From positions 737,180-801,179 of the forward strand of contig JAJJXM010000019.1 of the NCBI GenBank assembly GCA_024516155.1: a stretch of DNA of 64,000 nt, read 5' to 3'. Below are positions 55,352 to 64,000 of this stretch, piece by piece. The DNA is from Pyronema omphalodes. Taxonomy: Eukaryota; Ascomycota; Pezizomycetes; Pezizales; Pyronemataceae. Positions within the stretch are counted from its first letter, which is position 1. Every line of letters starts with the position of its first letter. Under the pieces are notes generated by a model, which made no database searches, was not told the origin of the DNA, and was given only the letters and a program-made list of their open reading frames with translations. The position numbers and the translations under genes were made by a program.

Positions 55352-56536
55352 TTATACCTGAGGAGTGTTCGGCAATACACGGCTACGATAGGGGCTGCAT
55401 AGAAACAGAAGATTCCAAGAGGATGCAGATGCGGCGCAAGGATATCATCCGGTGTTACTGGTTGGGTGAACAGTGGGGCGAGAGATAAGGCAGAGTCTAG
55501 TCAGCAAACAGGAGTGGAATGCAGGACAAGGGTCAACAGTGCATTGGCATGAGACAACGTCCAGCAGGGAACTCCACTCAGGAAACCTGTTTGATGGAAC
55601 TGATATGACGCGTCCTTGGGCCTAGAGCTGCCAACCTGGAACAAGACGGCGTTTGCATCCACACCAGGGTGTGGCTGCGCGCAAGTGCGCGCAGGTGGGG
55701 CACATATGACATCACACAGGAATGTGACGGAGTGATCCACTCCGGTAGGGCATCAGGATGCCTTATGATGTCAGGGACCTCTACTTGCAATCGAGATTCT
55801 CTAGGGAGATCTATGATGGCGCGACTCATACGATAAATGACTCATGCGTCATTATCACAAGAGTTCAGGCATGATGCAGTCAGACGGAGTTGCCCTCCGG
55901 TGTGACTCATAACCCCAGCACCTCATTGGAAGGTGTGGTAGTACGGTGAGCGATTTCAAGGATTAATCTGACCAGGGCGAGCATTATGCAAGTGAGCAAT
56001 TAATTTAATTGCGCGCTTAGCATGATGCAAGCCTCAGCAGATGCGTCACAGCCTTGACTCATGTCTTATCTCCTAAGCTGAGTTTGGCAGTTGGTTCCCC
56101 AAGGAAGGCTGGGCGAATTTGTAGACGAAAGTCTATAAAAGACCCTATGACTTCCCTCTGTCTCCTCCATCATCATCCATTGATCCTAGACGCGACGATA
56201 CCACATCTACACCAACGAATACCTCCAAAGACGACCCTTAAGTTTATTCGGCCTGTGATCGATTGATTTACTTCCTAGCTTTATCTTTGGAACAAGCTCT
56301 ATTAGTTCTTGGGAACGAAGTGTCTGTTAGTTCTTGGGAACGAAGTGTTTGTCTACATCCAGGACGAAGCACTCGAGTTACAATCGAAAAAGCCTCTGCA
56401 TAGTCAGGACTGTGCCCAGGTTCACACTATAAACTTAAGGCTACAAGCTACCAAGTTTATTAATCGACACGAATACGAAAAGACCCTCTTCTAGGGCAAG
56501 CCTTATCAATTTCCGAAAACACATTCTATTCAGCAA
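55352..56536 (+). other. Remaining 5' LTR and leader of Gypsy-1
   Basis: Untranslated region before gag. It holds the TATA box at 56134-56140 and a 25-nt tandem duplication containing TTAGTTCTTGGGAACGAAG at 56302-56351. A short ORF from ATG 56537 follows and ends at the gag start. Short frames around 55500-55830 have no domain. Confidence 0.6.
56134..56140 (+). promoter_or_regulatory. Candidate Gypsy-1 promoter TATA box
   Basis: TATAAAA followed by a CT-rich initiator-like stretch (CTTCCCTCTGTCTCCTCC). The second LTR element in this window has a TATA box in the middle of its LTR, so a TATA inside a long LTR is the likely layout here too. Confidence 0.55.
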
Positions 56537-56594
56537 TGTCTCCTTCCCCAGAATCACTGCCTCCCCGGCACCCCGCGACGATGACGACGTCTCC

Positions 56595-58700
56595 ATGACC
56601 AATGCAGTGGAGATCTATCGCCCTCAGACATGGGACGAGCTCTCAAAGGCTGGAAAGGCAGCACGCCAGGGGACAAGTGTTGATAGGAACCAACTTCCTG
56701 ATTGGTTCATCAAGATGGTGGAGAAGATGCAAATGACAGAAAGGGATGTTCAGGGATTGATGGCAGCCCTTAGAACCGAAGGAGCAACGGTACAAGCAGA
56801 TATCAATTATATGAAGTACCAATATGACGAGATGGCTAAGACAATGCAACAAGCCTACGATGTTGTGTTGCGCCAAGGGAATATCGACAGAGAACTAAGC
56901 CAAACAGCTATTGTACGACTCATTCAGTCTAGCAATGAGTTTAGCTCAGATGTTTGGAATGCCATTGGGGAATTGGCAACAGATATTCAACAGAAGCAGG
57001 CAGCCCACAACCAGGCTGCTGAACGTTTGAACATTGGTGTTAGAATCATCAATGATTACTTGAGGGATTTCTCCAACTATCAACAAGGTTGGAATATGGG
57101 AGTCGAAGGTTGGGCAGCCACAAAAAATCAGACTGACCAACAAAGGGACGAACAGATTCGTCTTTTAGCACAAGCAGAGCAGGAGCAACAACGGAAATTG
57201 CTGGAATACGAGACTCAGAGGGAGAATGAGAAGAAGGAAATCATCGACAAGGTTATTCAAAGGGTTATGGATATGAATGCGAAGAACCAACCTATCGATG
57301 CAGAATCTTTAGCTGAGGCGGTACAAGATGAACCCCGACGGAGGACTGTCTCCCCTAGCCTTTTCAACATAGCCATGGAGACTGCCCTGCCTGCCTCAAG
57401 GATTGCTACACCACCCCCAGCAGCAGCTGGAAATGGCGGACGAGGAAATGGACCACCAAGAAGGAGAATCACCATTCCTCCTCCGGAGCCCTCTGATAAC
57501 GGAGACCGCAATCCCAGACAGCCTGCAGCACCCCCTCAACAGAACAAGCCCAGTGATAATGCAGAAGTTGAAGCTACACGATTTCTGACAGCCATCATTG
57601 ACAAGATTCAAGGACCTAGGGATGGCCCCAAGAGACCCAAGATGCCGGAACTCAAGGCACCACAATACTTTTCTGGCAAGGACAAGACCCTTTACAGAGC
57701 CTGGTGGACATCGGTACAGGACTACGTTTCAACCTATGCTATGTCCTGGCCGGACGAGGATGCACAAATCAAGTGGGTTGGAAGTTTATTCACCCACAAG
57801 GCGTTGGCATGGCACCAGGAGCGTAGGAAGTCCATCCAGAAGCAAAACTTGAAGGACAATTGGGAGGCATTCTCTAGTGCGATTGAGGCAAGGTTTGAGG
57901 ACAAGAGGGAAGCTCAGAAGGATGTGAAGAGAATCACCGAGCTTCAATATGATGGTGATCTCGACGACTATATCACTAAGTTAGAAGATTTGAATATGCG
58001 CGTTGGGGCATTGGGACCTATGTACAGAAATGTCATATGGGAGGCCATGACCCCAGCTATTAAAAAAATGGTTTATCAGAGATATGGTGGAATTCCTAAT
58101 GAAGACAGTACCCTAATTGATGCAGTAAAGGATGCTGCGCATGTTATTGAGGGATTGAATGAGGAATTGGGATATACCAAAAAGAGAACTCTGGAAGTGC
58201 GTGGGGAACGCCAGGATAAGGGAAAGGAAAAAGAAACTGCGCATCCACGGGAGGTGCAGCAGAAGAATCAAAAGGTTAAGGATAAGGGACCAAAAAAGGA
58301 ATTTGCAGGGAAAAAGGATAAGAAATCTGAGAAATCTGCGGTATACGCCTCAGGGAGGGAGGCTTTGCAGGGAGTTCCCCAAGCCGAAATTGACAAGCAT
58401 AAGAAGGAAAAGGCAGACTGTTGGCGTTGTGGTCGTTCTGGACACAGAATGTACGACTGCTATGCTAAGAAGACAGTTGGGGGGACTGAGTTGGCAAAGG
58501 ATGGGAAGGTAGCTTCTTCAGGGAAGAGGAAGCGGAATGATGAAGATAATGAAGAAGGGCAAGAACAAGAAAAGCCCAAGGAAGCCAAGAAGGCAAAGAC
58601 TGCTGCAGTAAGACAAGATGAGGAAGACACTCATATGTCTGATGCGCAACCAAGAATTTGGGAATTGGAGGATGAGGAAAATATGCATTCGGATTTTTAA
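56595..58700 (+). CDS. gag: Gypsy-1 Gag
   Basis: 701 residues. The N-terminal half is predicted helical and Gln-rich (residues about 40-225), followed by a Pro-rich linker (about 265-320). The retrotransposon Gag core lies at about residues 350-480 (KAPQYFSGKDKTLYRAWW, AMSWPDEDAQIKWVGSLF, LAWHQERRKS, YDGDLDDYITKLEDLN). A Lys-rich basic region is followed by one CCHC zinc knuckle at about 609-622 (CWRCGRSGHRMYDC) and an acidic tail. It forms the particle shell and binds element RNA through the knuckle. A 20-codon ORF from ATG 56537 ends in TGA overlapping this ATG (ATGA), so start choice may involve reinitiation. The gag stop at 58698 lies at the proposed frameshift site to pol. Confidence 0.93.
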   Translation: MTNAVEIYRPQTWDELSKAGKAARQGTSVDRNQLPDWFIKMVEKMQMTERDVQGLMAALRTEGATVQADINYMKYQYDEMAKTMQQAYDVVLRQGNIDRELSQTAIVRLIQSSNEFSSDVWNAIGELATDIQQKQAAHNQAAERLNIGVRIINDYLRDFSNYQQGWNMGVEGWAATKNQTDQQRDEQIRLLAQAEQEQQRKLLEYETQRENEKKEIIDKVIQRVMDMNAKNQPIDAESLAEAVQDEPRRRTVSPSLFNIAMETALPASRIATPPPAAAGNGGRGNGPPRRRITIPPPEPSDNGDRNPRQPAAPPQQNKPSDNAEVEATRFLTAIIDKIQGPRDGPKRPKMPELKAPQYFSGKDKTLYRAWWTSVQDYVSTYAMSWPDEDAQIKWVGSLFTHKALAWHQERRKSIQKQNLKDNWEAFSSAIEARFEDKREAQKDVKRITELQYDGDLDDYITKLEDLNMRVGALGPMYRNVIWEAMTPAIKKMVYQRYGGIPNEDSTLIDAVKDAAHVIEGLNEELGYTKKRTLEVRGERQDKGKEKETAHPREVQQKNQKVKDKGPKKEFAGKKDKKSEKSAVYASGREALQGVPQAEIDKHKKEKADCWRCGRSGHRMYDCYAKKTVGGTELAKDGKVASSGKRKRNDEDNEEGQEQEKPKEAKKAKTAAVRQDEEDTHMSDAQPRIWELEDEENMHSDF
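58692..58700 (+). promoter_or_regulatory. Proposed -1 frameshift site at the gag stop
   Basis: GATTTTTAA: in the gag frame GAT TTT TAA. The pol frame is -1 relative to gag and is open only from 58676 (the preceding pol-frame TGA is 58673-58675), so any fusion must form between 58676 and 58700. A slip of TTT by one base on the T5 run with the stop codon in the A site would continue in pol (TTA AAG). Inference from frame geometry only. Confidence 0.5.
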
Positions 58701-58783
58701 AGTCCTCTAGGGAGGCGTCACCCAAGGAGGAAACATATGAAGACGCAATAATTGGGAAATGTGCTGGAACAAAAAGAAAAACA

Positions 58784-61700
58784 ATGGACAGCCTTGAGTC
58801 GACCAGGACTAAGAGTCGACGATCAGACAATGGAGATGCAATTCCAGGAACTAGGGAATTAGCACCATGTCCTCCTCACCACGGACCGAGACCAATAATC
58901 AATATGGTTCTCAACTGGTCCAGGAATCAGCAACGCACAGTTAGAGTCCTCTTGGATACAGGCTCTACTGCTGCCCTCCTGGACAAAACATTTGTCCAGA
59001 AATACAAAATCCCAACCGTCAAAAGAGACACCCCCCTCCAAATCCGCAACTTCAACAATGAAATAGTTGCTGGAGCAGGAGTTTTCTTTACGGTTCCATT
59101 CATGTTGCAGCATAAGAACCACTTTGCTGCAGAGTCATTTGAAGTCGCTCCACTAGATAGCGACTGCGATGCTATCCTTCCATATTGGTGGATGGCTCAA
59201 CATCAGCCTTGCAACCTCTGGGGTGATCAGAACCAGATCTCATTCACCTCCGCACGTTGCAAAGAGAAGTGCACTAAGGCGCAAGCCAGTGCCTTCTCCC
59301 TCCAGGTCGACAAACATGTACTCGACCACCCAGAGGCCTTAGTCTTAGGCCATATCTCATCATTATCAACCACAGAAGAATTGTCAGAGGCACTTCAACA
59401 AGTCCCTGAGAAATTTCGTGGCTGGATCAATATTATGACAAAGGAAGCAGCAGATAGGCTTCCAGAACACAAACCATACGACCATGCTATTGACCTGAAA
59501 GAAGGAGAGACTCCTCCTTGGGGACCTGTCTATGCTCTTAACGAAGTTGAGCTTGAGACACTTAGAGAATGGTTGAAAGATATGCTGCGTACTGGGAAAA
59601 TCCGACCCTCTAAATCACCACCAGCAGCTCCAATTCTCTTCGTCCCAAAGGCCCATGGCAGAGGTCTGAGGTTATGTGTTGACTATCGGGGCATAAACGA
59701 AATAACAATTGCCAACCGATACCCGCTCCCACTCATGTCAGAATTACAAGACAGAGTAAGAGGAGCTAAAATATTTACGAAGATGGATCTGAAGAATGGA
59801 TACCATCTAATAAGAATAAAGGAAGGAGATGAATGGAAAACGGCTTTTAGGTGCCGATATGGACTATATGAATTTTTGGTTATGCCTTTTGGGTTGAGCA
59901 ATGCTCCGGCCACATTCCAAGATATGATGAATCATATCTTTAGGGATATGTTGGACCAAGGAGTTATTGCATATATTGATGATGTACTCATCTATGCGGA
60001 AACGGAAGAAAAGCATGATGAGTTGGTTAAAGAAGTATTGAAAAGGTTGGAAGAAAATGGTTTGGTTATATCACCGGAAAAATGTGTCTGGGGACAAAGG
60101 AAAGTGGAATTTCTGGGGTATATAATAAGCGAAAATGGGATTGAAATGGCTAAGGACAAGGTGGAAACTGTCCTTATATGGGAAGCCCCAAAGTCCTTGA
60201 AGGAAGTACAAGGCTTTCTTGGATTCGCTAACTTCTATCGGAGATTCATTAAGGACTTCTCAAGAATATGTCGTCCTCTTACAGAATCTACGAAAGGCGA
60301 TCCAAAGAAATGGGAATGGACTGTTGCTATGGAACTAGCATTTGACGAGCTAAAGAGACGATTCACTACAGCACCAATCTTACATCATTTTGATCCAAGA
60401 AAGGTCTGTAATGTTGAAACTGATGCTTCGGATTTTGCTTTAGGCGCAGTTCTATCCCAGAAAGGGGATGATGGGAAGTTGCATCCAATCGCTTTCCATT
60501 CAAGAAAATTCACTCCTGCTGAAATTAATTATGAGATTCACGACAAAGAGCTATTGGCTATTGTTGACTCATTTAAAGTATGGAGAAGATATCTTGAAGG
60601 GGCAATGTTTACTGTGGAAGTGTACAGCGACCACCAAAACCTGGAGTACTTTACAACAACAAAAGTGCTCAATCGACGTCAAGCTAGATGGGCTCAAGAG
60701 CTTGCTGGCGTTGACTTCAAAATCTATTACAGACCTGGGGTTAAGAATGGGAAACCAGATGCTTTATCTAGGCGTCCGGAGTTCCGCCTCGAAAAGGGGG
60801 GAGGTGAAGATCAGCCGATTACGACGATCCTGCATCAAAGTCATTTTGCATCGATTTCGTCAATCAGCACTGCTGGAGAAGGGACATCTTTCATTATTTC
60901 TTCAGCACGTCTTTCCTCTATCCCCTTAGTTAAATGGTCGGCAGGATTTTTGAAGATGGTTAAGGAAGCTGGAAAACTAGATTCGATATACGTGGAGGCA
61001 ACAAAGAAAATGAAGGAACCATTGACGATAGAAGATGGCATTCTCTATCGAAAAGAAAAACTATGGGTACCAAAGGATTTGGTAAATACGGTTCTTGAAT
61101 CCGAACATGACTCTAAAATTGCAGGTCACTTCGGACAAGACAAAACTATTGAATTAATTCGAAGGAACTTCTGGTGGCCGAAGATGGAAGAAGGAATAAT
61201 CAATTATGTTAAGAGTTGTATGGAATGTCAAAGGGACAAAAAGGCGCGGCACCTGAAGTATGGATTACTTCAACCTTTGGAATTACCCTATGCCCCATGG
61301 CAATCAATCGCCATGGACTTTATTACAGACCTACCGGAATCAAATGGATGTGATCAACTCTGGGTAGTAGTTGATCGATTTTCGAAGATGGCCCACTTTA
61401 TACCATTGCAAAAGGACGGCAAGACAACTGCAGACCTTGTCCGGATCTTTGCTAAAGAAATATGGAAATTACATGGGCTGCCAACAGACATTGTTTCGGA
61501 TAGGGATTCCAGGTTCACAAGTACGACCTGGAAAGCATTTCTTGGGACACTAGCAATCAAGCCTAGAATGTCCACAGCGTTCCACCCTCAAACTGACGGA
61601 CAGACGGAACGACTCAACCAGACAATTGAAGCATACCTCCGCTCCTTTGTCAATCATGAGATGGACGATTGGGTGGACTTGTTGCCAATGGCAGAGTTTG

Positions 61701-62392
61701 CCTATAACAACTCAGTGACCACCGCTACAGGACTATCACCCTTTTATGCGAATTACGGTTACAACCCCATTGCCAGCAACCCTACTGCAACTGCTGTGCG
61801 AAATCCTGCCAGCAAAGCATACGCCCACTGGATGCATACTGTGCACGAAGGAGCAAAATTATCCTTACAGAAAGCACAAGAAAGAATGAAGAAGTATGCA
61901 GACCTACAACGCAAGGAGGCCCCTACTTACCAAGTTGGAGACTTGGTTATGCTTGATGGACGACATATCAAAACACGACGACCATCACACAAATTGGATC
62001 ACAAATTACATGGTCCATTTCAAGTCGAAAAAGTCATATCCCCGACAGCAATTCGTCTCACTCTACCACGCAAATGGAAGATTCATAATGTCTTTCATAT
62101 TTCCCTACTTGAGCCTTTCCACACCGGTACAAGGGCTCCACCAGATCCAAATAAAATTCTTAGGGAAGCAGACGACGTTGAGGGGAGCGAGGAGTACGAT
62201 ATAGATGAAATTATGAGCAGTTATAAATCAGGAAACAGAGTACTTTACCTCGTTAAATGGCTTGGGTGGCCAAACAAGAAAGATTGGACGGCGGAACCCT
62301 TCGACAACTTTTCAGTAGGAGGTCAGGAGAAGCTCAGAGAATTCCATCTCAAGCACCCTGATGCTCCGAGGGACTACCGACTCAAAGACTAG
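58784..62392 (+). CDS. pol: Gypsy-1 Pol: protease, RT, RNase H, integrase, chromodomain
   Basis: 1,202 residues from the first ATG. The frame is open 36 codons further upstream, to 58676. Aspartic protease with DTGS at residues 58-61. Reverse transcriptase about 240-440 (LRLCVDYRGIN, FTKMDLKNGYHLIRI, VMPFGLSNAPATFQ, catalytic YIDD at 397-400). Ty3-type RNase H about 530-650 (ETDASDFALGAVLSQ). Integrase with an HHCC zinc region (CMECQ) and a DDE core (MDFITDLPE, IVSDRDSRFTS, HPQTDGQTERLNQTIEAYLR). GPY/F-type block (KLHGPFQVEKVISPTAIRLTLP). C-terminal chromodomain (YDIDEIMSSY, YLVKWLGW, DWTAEPFDNF). All catalytic motifs are present and no stop interrupts the frame, so this copy looks able to move. 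Expression is probably by -1 frameshift from gag. Confidence 0.97.
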   Translation: MDSLESTRTKSRRSDNGDAIPGTRELAPCPPHHGPRPIINMVLNWSRNQQRTVRVLLDTGSTAALLDKTFVQKYKIPTVKRDTPLQIRNFNNEIVAGAGVFFTVPFMLQHKNHFAAESFEVAPLDSDCDAILPYWWMAQHQPCNLWGDQNQISFTSARCKEKCTKAQASAFSLQVDKHVLDHPEALVLGHISSLSTTEELSEALQQVPEKFRGWINIMTKEAADRLPEHKPYDHAIDLKEGETPPWGPVYALNEVELETLREWLKDMLRTGKIRPSKSPPAAPILFVPKAHGRGLRLCVDYRGINEITIANRYPLPLMSELQDRVRGAKIFTKMDLKNGYHLIRIKEGDEWKTAFRCRYGLYEFLVMPFGLSNAPATFQDMMNHIFRDMLDQGVIAYIDDVLIYAETEEKHDELVKEVLKRLEENGLVISPEKCVWGQRKVEFLGYIISENGIEMAKDKVETVLIWEAPKSLKEVQGFLGFANFYRRFIKDFSRICRPLTESTKGDPKKWEWTVAMELAFDELKRRFTTAPILHHFDPRKVCNVETDASDFALGAVLSQKGDDGKLHPIAFHSRKFTPAEINYEIHDKELLAIVDSFKVWRRYLEGAMFTVEVYSDHQNLEYFTTTKVLNRRQARWAQELAGVDFKIYYRPGVKNGKPDALSRRPEFRLEKGGGEDQPITTILHQSHFASISSISTAGEGTSFIISSARLSSIPLVKWSAGFLKMVKEAGKLDSIYVEATKKMKEPLTIEDGILYRKEKLWVPKDLVNTVLESEHDSKIAGHFGQDKTIELIRRNFWWPKMEEGIINYVKSCMECQRDKKARHLKYGLLQPLELPYAPWQSIAMDFITDLPESNGCDQLWVVVDRFSKMAHFIPLQKDGKTTADLVRIFAKEIWKLHGLPTDIVSDRDSRFTSTTWKAFLGTLAIKPRMSTAFHPQTDGQTERLNQTIEAYLRSFVNHEMDDWVDLLPMAEFAYNNSVTTATGLSPFYANYGYNPIASNPTATAVRNPASKAYAHWMHTVHEGAKLSLQKAQERMKKYADLQRKEAPTYQVGDLVMLDGRHIKTRRPSHKLDHKLHGPFQVEKVISPTAIRLTLPRKWKIHNVFHISLLEPFHTGTRAPPDPNKILREADDVEGSEEYDIDEIMSSYKSGNRVLYLVKWLGWPNKKDWTAEPFDNFSVGGQEKLREFHLKHPDAPRDYRLKD

Positions 62393-62550
62393 GCTTAATG
62401 TTTTTTCCCACGTGGTTTTCATTAAGTTGAGTTGGTAGTAGGATGTAGGGGCTGGAGGACTACATCTATAATTGATCACTTAATCACTTGGCTGCGGCGA
62501 GGTGCGATCACAGAATGATGAACTACGAGCTTCGGGACGAAGCTTGAACA

Positions 62551-62562
62551 GGGGGGAGGTGG
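62551..62562 (+). other. Polypurine tract of Gypsy-1
   Basis: GGGGGGAGGTGG directly before the TGTCAC that starts the 3' LTR, the expected primer site for plus-strand DNA synthesis. Confidence 0.85.
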
Positions 62563-62899
62563 TGTCACACCCTATAATGTGTGAAGATAGAATTGGCATC
62601 ATATATAACGCTATGGAGAATATGGCAAACTCGACAGGAGAATGAATAATTGAGTTAGTTTCCCGGGCCGGAACCCCCAGAGGAGCTCCGGCTAGCCACG
62701 TCACGTGATTCGTGACTTTCCGATAGGACCTCACGAGGATCCCGGCCCGAGGCGTCGAAACTATTATTCACTGTCAGTTTGGGAGGACTCAGGACGGAGA
62801 AGGGGAAAGGAACACTTACCTCAAGGGTGTCGACTTACCCTCGAGACAACTACGAACGACGCTGATGGAGAACGAAGAAGACGGCGAAAGGTCACCTCC
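62563..62899 (+). repeat. 3' LTR of Gypsy-1, interrupted
   Basis: Identical to 55015-55351 except for one base. It ends at CACCTCC, where the end of another LTR begins (TGTCAAAATCC from 62900). The missing part should resume on the far side of that insertion, outside this window. Confidence 0.92.
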
Positions 62900-63659
62900 T
62901 GTCAAAATCCGGCTACACACGGCCGACAGGCGATACAACCGTCGGATTGCTATGCAATCGGGTTCGGCTCTGGACTTCTAGGTGAGTTAGTCACGGGCTC
63001 AGGCAGTACTTACCTTGTACACAGGATGTCCCTGCAGCGTTGCCTCTGATAGGATCGTCGGATGGGGATCTGGGTGGGGGAATAGGTAGGTATTCGGGAT
63101 GGGTGAGTATGTTGGGATGGGCTGGGTTTGTGGTCACGGTTTAGATGATAGAACTGCAGTGTGTAGATAGGATTTGTGTAAATAGATAATTGATTGCGTA
63201 CTAGACTAATGAAATACAAATGTCCCCTTATATACCTTTGTCCCTGTGCTCATGTGATTTCCCAACTTCATCTGACCCGCAGATATTCCATCCATCATGA
63301 GACACCCTTCGCTCCACCGTGACTCCCAAAACCTAACTAAAACACAATACAAACATAAACCAAAACATAATACAAAACAAATACAAAACATAAGCAAAAC
63401 ACAATACAAAACATAAACATAACACAATACAAAACATAAGCAAAACATATTCCAAACCTCGAGGAAACCCTCCTCGTTCCACCCCGCACTTACCCCCTTG
63501 TCCCTCGCTTAACCCTAACTCCTCTCGCCTAGCCCTAGCTCCACCTCTTCGCTTAAACCCTAACCGTGACGTACGCCATCCCCAGCGTCACACCCACGAA
63601 CCACAGCCCAGCTGTGGTTACAATCCCTCCCAGAAGCATATCCCTAGCGGTTCGTGACA
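62900..63659 (-). mobile_element. LTR of a second LTR retrotransposon (Gypsy-2), inserted in Gypsy-1
   Basis: On the minus strand it runs from TGTCACGAACC (63659) to GGATTTTGACA (62900), with the 5-bp terminal inverted repeat TGTCA/TGACA. The DNA on its right (63660 onward) is purine-rich on the minus strand (GGAGGGGGAGCTAC), a polypurine tract, so this is the 3' LTR of an element whose body lies to the right. TATA box at 63227-63234. An A-rich imperfect repeat (CATAATACAAAA words) lies at 63340-63450. Length is 760 nt. The left target duplication should be CCTCC (62895-62899). Confidence 0.8.
63227..63234 (-). promoter_or_regulatory. TATA box in the Gypsy-2 LTR
   Basis: TATATAAG on the minus strand, about 430 nt from the LTR start and 330 nt from its end, the usual U3/R layout. 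Confidence 0.6.
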
Positions 63660-64000
63660 GTAGCTCCCCCCTCCAGGCCGAGACTCCGACGAGGCTTGTC
63701 TGATGTTCCCCATGGGGACGAGGTCGGGGTTGTCGCTGCCGACGGTGATTGCGATTCTTTCGGCGGCATCTGCCGGATAGTCGTTGGCGGCGGGAAGGGT
63801 CCCCTTCGAAACCAGTGCTGGAGTGCTCCGGCAACGAGGACCCCTCGAATGGCGGTGGGGTGTGGGTCGGCGGTAGCACCTCTTCCTTTCCAGTGGGTGG
63901 TCCGTAGAAAGAGAGGTTTATTGCGAGTCGTTCGGGGTCCCTGTTCGGAGACATGAGGTAGACAGGGACGTACCTCTTCTCCATCAAAGTCTCGCTCGAG
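63644..64000 (-). CDS. 3' end of a Gypsy-2 open frame, running off the window
   Basis: Two minus-strand frames overlap here. One is open from about 63987 to 63553 (YLMSPNRDPERLAINLSFYG near its start). The other ends with TAG at 63644 and reads protein-like at its end (ANDYPADAAERIAITVGSDNPDLVPMGN). The position just inside the LTR predicts the C-terminus of a gag or pol product. No catalytic motif falls in this short piece, and the frame switch may be a shift or an overlap of two ORFs. Incomplete. Confidence 0.4.
   Translation of the reverse strand, partial: LERDFDGEEVRPCLPHVSEQGPRTTRNKPLFLRTTHWKGRGATADPHPTAIRGVLVAGALQHWFRRGPFPPPTTIRQMPPKESQSPSAATTPTSSPWGTSDKPRRSLGLEGGATVTNR

Larger units (their letters stand above)
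55015..62899 (+). mobile_element. Ty3/gypsy chromodomain LTR retrotransposon (Gypsy-1)
   Basis: The element starts with an LTR at 55015 (TGTCACACC). Gag is 56595-58700 and pol 58784-62392, with a polypurine tract at 62551-62562 and the start of the 3' LTR at 62563. The 3' LTR is cut at 62899 by insertion of another LTR element, so its end and the right target duplication lie beyond the window. Over the shared 337 nt the two LTRs differ at one site (GGTATC versus GGCATC), and both large ORFs are open, so the insertion is recent. Domain order PR-RT-RNase H-IN plus a C-terminal chromodomain places it among the chromoviruses, which direct integration through the chromodomain. Confidence 0.96.

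Noticed and set aside
55004..55402. Protein-coding ORFs repeated at 55004-55402 and 62480-63049
   Set aside because: They are translations of the two Gypsy-1 LTR copies. They recur because the LTRs are identical, not because they are genes.

Overview
This window looks like a filamentous ascomycete nuclear genome (Pezizomycotina). Introns are short (44-129 nt, with one likely 264-nt intron) and often carry CTAAC or CTGAC-like branch points. The cellular genes are typical of that group: a PNS1/CTL membrane protein, a GT15 (KRE2/KTR) mannosyltransferase and F-box/LRR proteins. Long AT-rich gene-poor stretches and many mobile elements make it look like an accessory, transposon-rich compartment. 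I cannot name the species from the sequence.

Layout. 1-3 kb: degenerate TAGGG-rich repeats and the PNS1-like gene (minus). 4.4-5.5 kb: relics of TPR and HET-type genes. 6.1-6.4 kb: 5'-truncated LINE tail. 7.4-9.1 kb: intact three-exon coiled-coil gene (family copy 1). 10.8 kb: small orphan ORF. 11.9-17.5 kb: two paralogous four-exon F-box/LRR genes flanking a dead Ty1/copia RT relic. 18.6-19 kb: tRNA-derived SINE with perfect target-site duplications. 20.1-22.3 kb: CAACAAAAA satellite, hAT relic and arrays of AAACACC/GGTGTTT. 22.36-29.0 kb: nearly intact full-length Tad1-type LINE (minus) inside another dispersed repeat. 30.2-31.6 kb: GT15 mannosyltransferase. 33.3-34.9 kb: low-complexity orphan gene. 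35.9-46.3 kb: coiled-coil copy 2, split by a second full-length but decayed LINE, followed by the tandem 5'-truncated copy 3. 47.4-48.2 kb: internally deleted hAT element. 49.75-51.46 kb: large F-box protein gene. 53.7 kb: second copy of the dispersed repeat. 55.0-62.9 kb: young chromodomain Ty3/gypsy element with intact gag and pol. 62.9 kb to the end: LTR and interior of a second LTR element inserted into the 3' LTR of the first.

The most distinctive items are (i) a lineage-specific coiled-coil family with a shared C-terminal domain spread over two small exons, in three states (intact, LINE-split, truncated), two copies having a GC-AG intron; (ii) two diverged LINEs that share a +1 frame offset near the start of ORF1, an 8-nt ORF1/ORF2 overlap and three A-tracts in the 3' UTR; (iii) a gypsy element whose gag and pol overlap in the -1 frame only within about 25 nt around a T5 run at the gag stop; (iv) nested insertions that give a relative order of events. 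Exon structures were worked out by hand from splice signals and from agreement between paralogs. No database search was possible.
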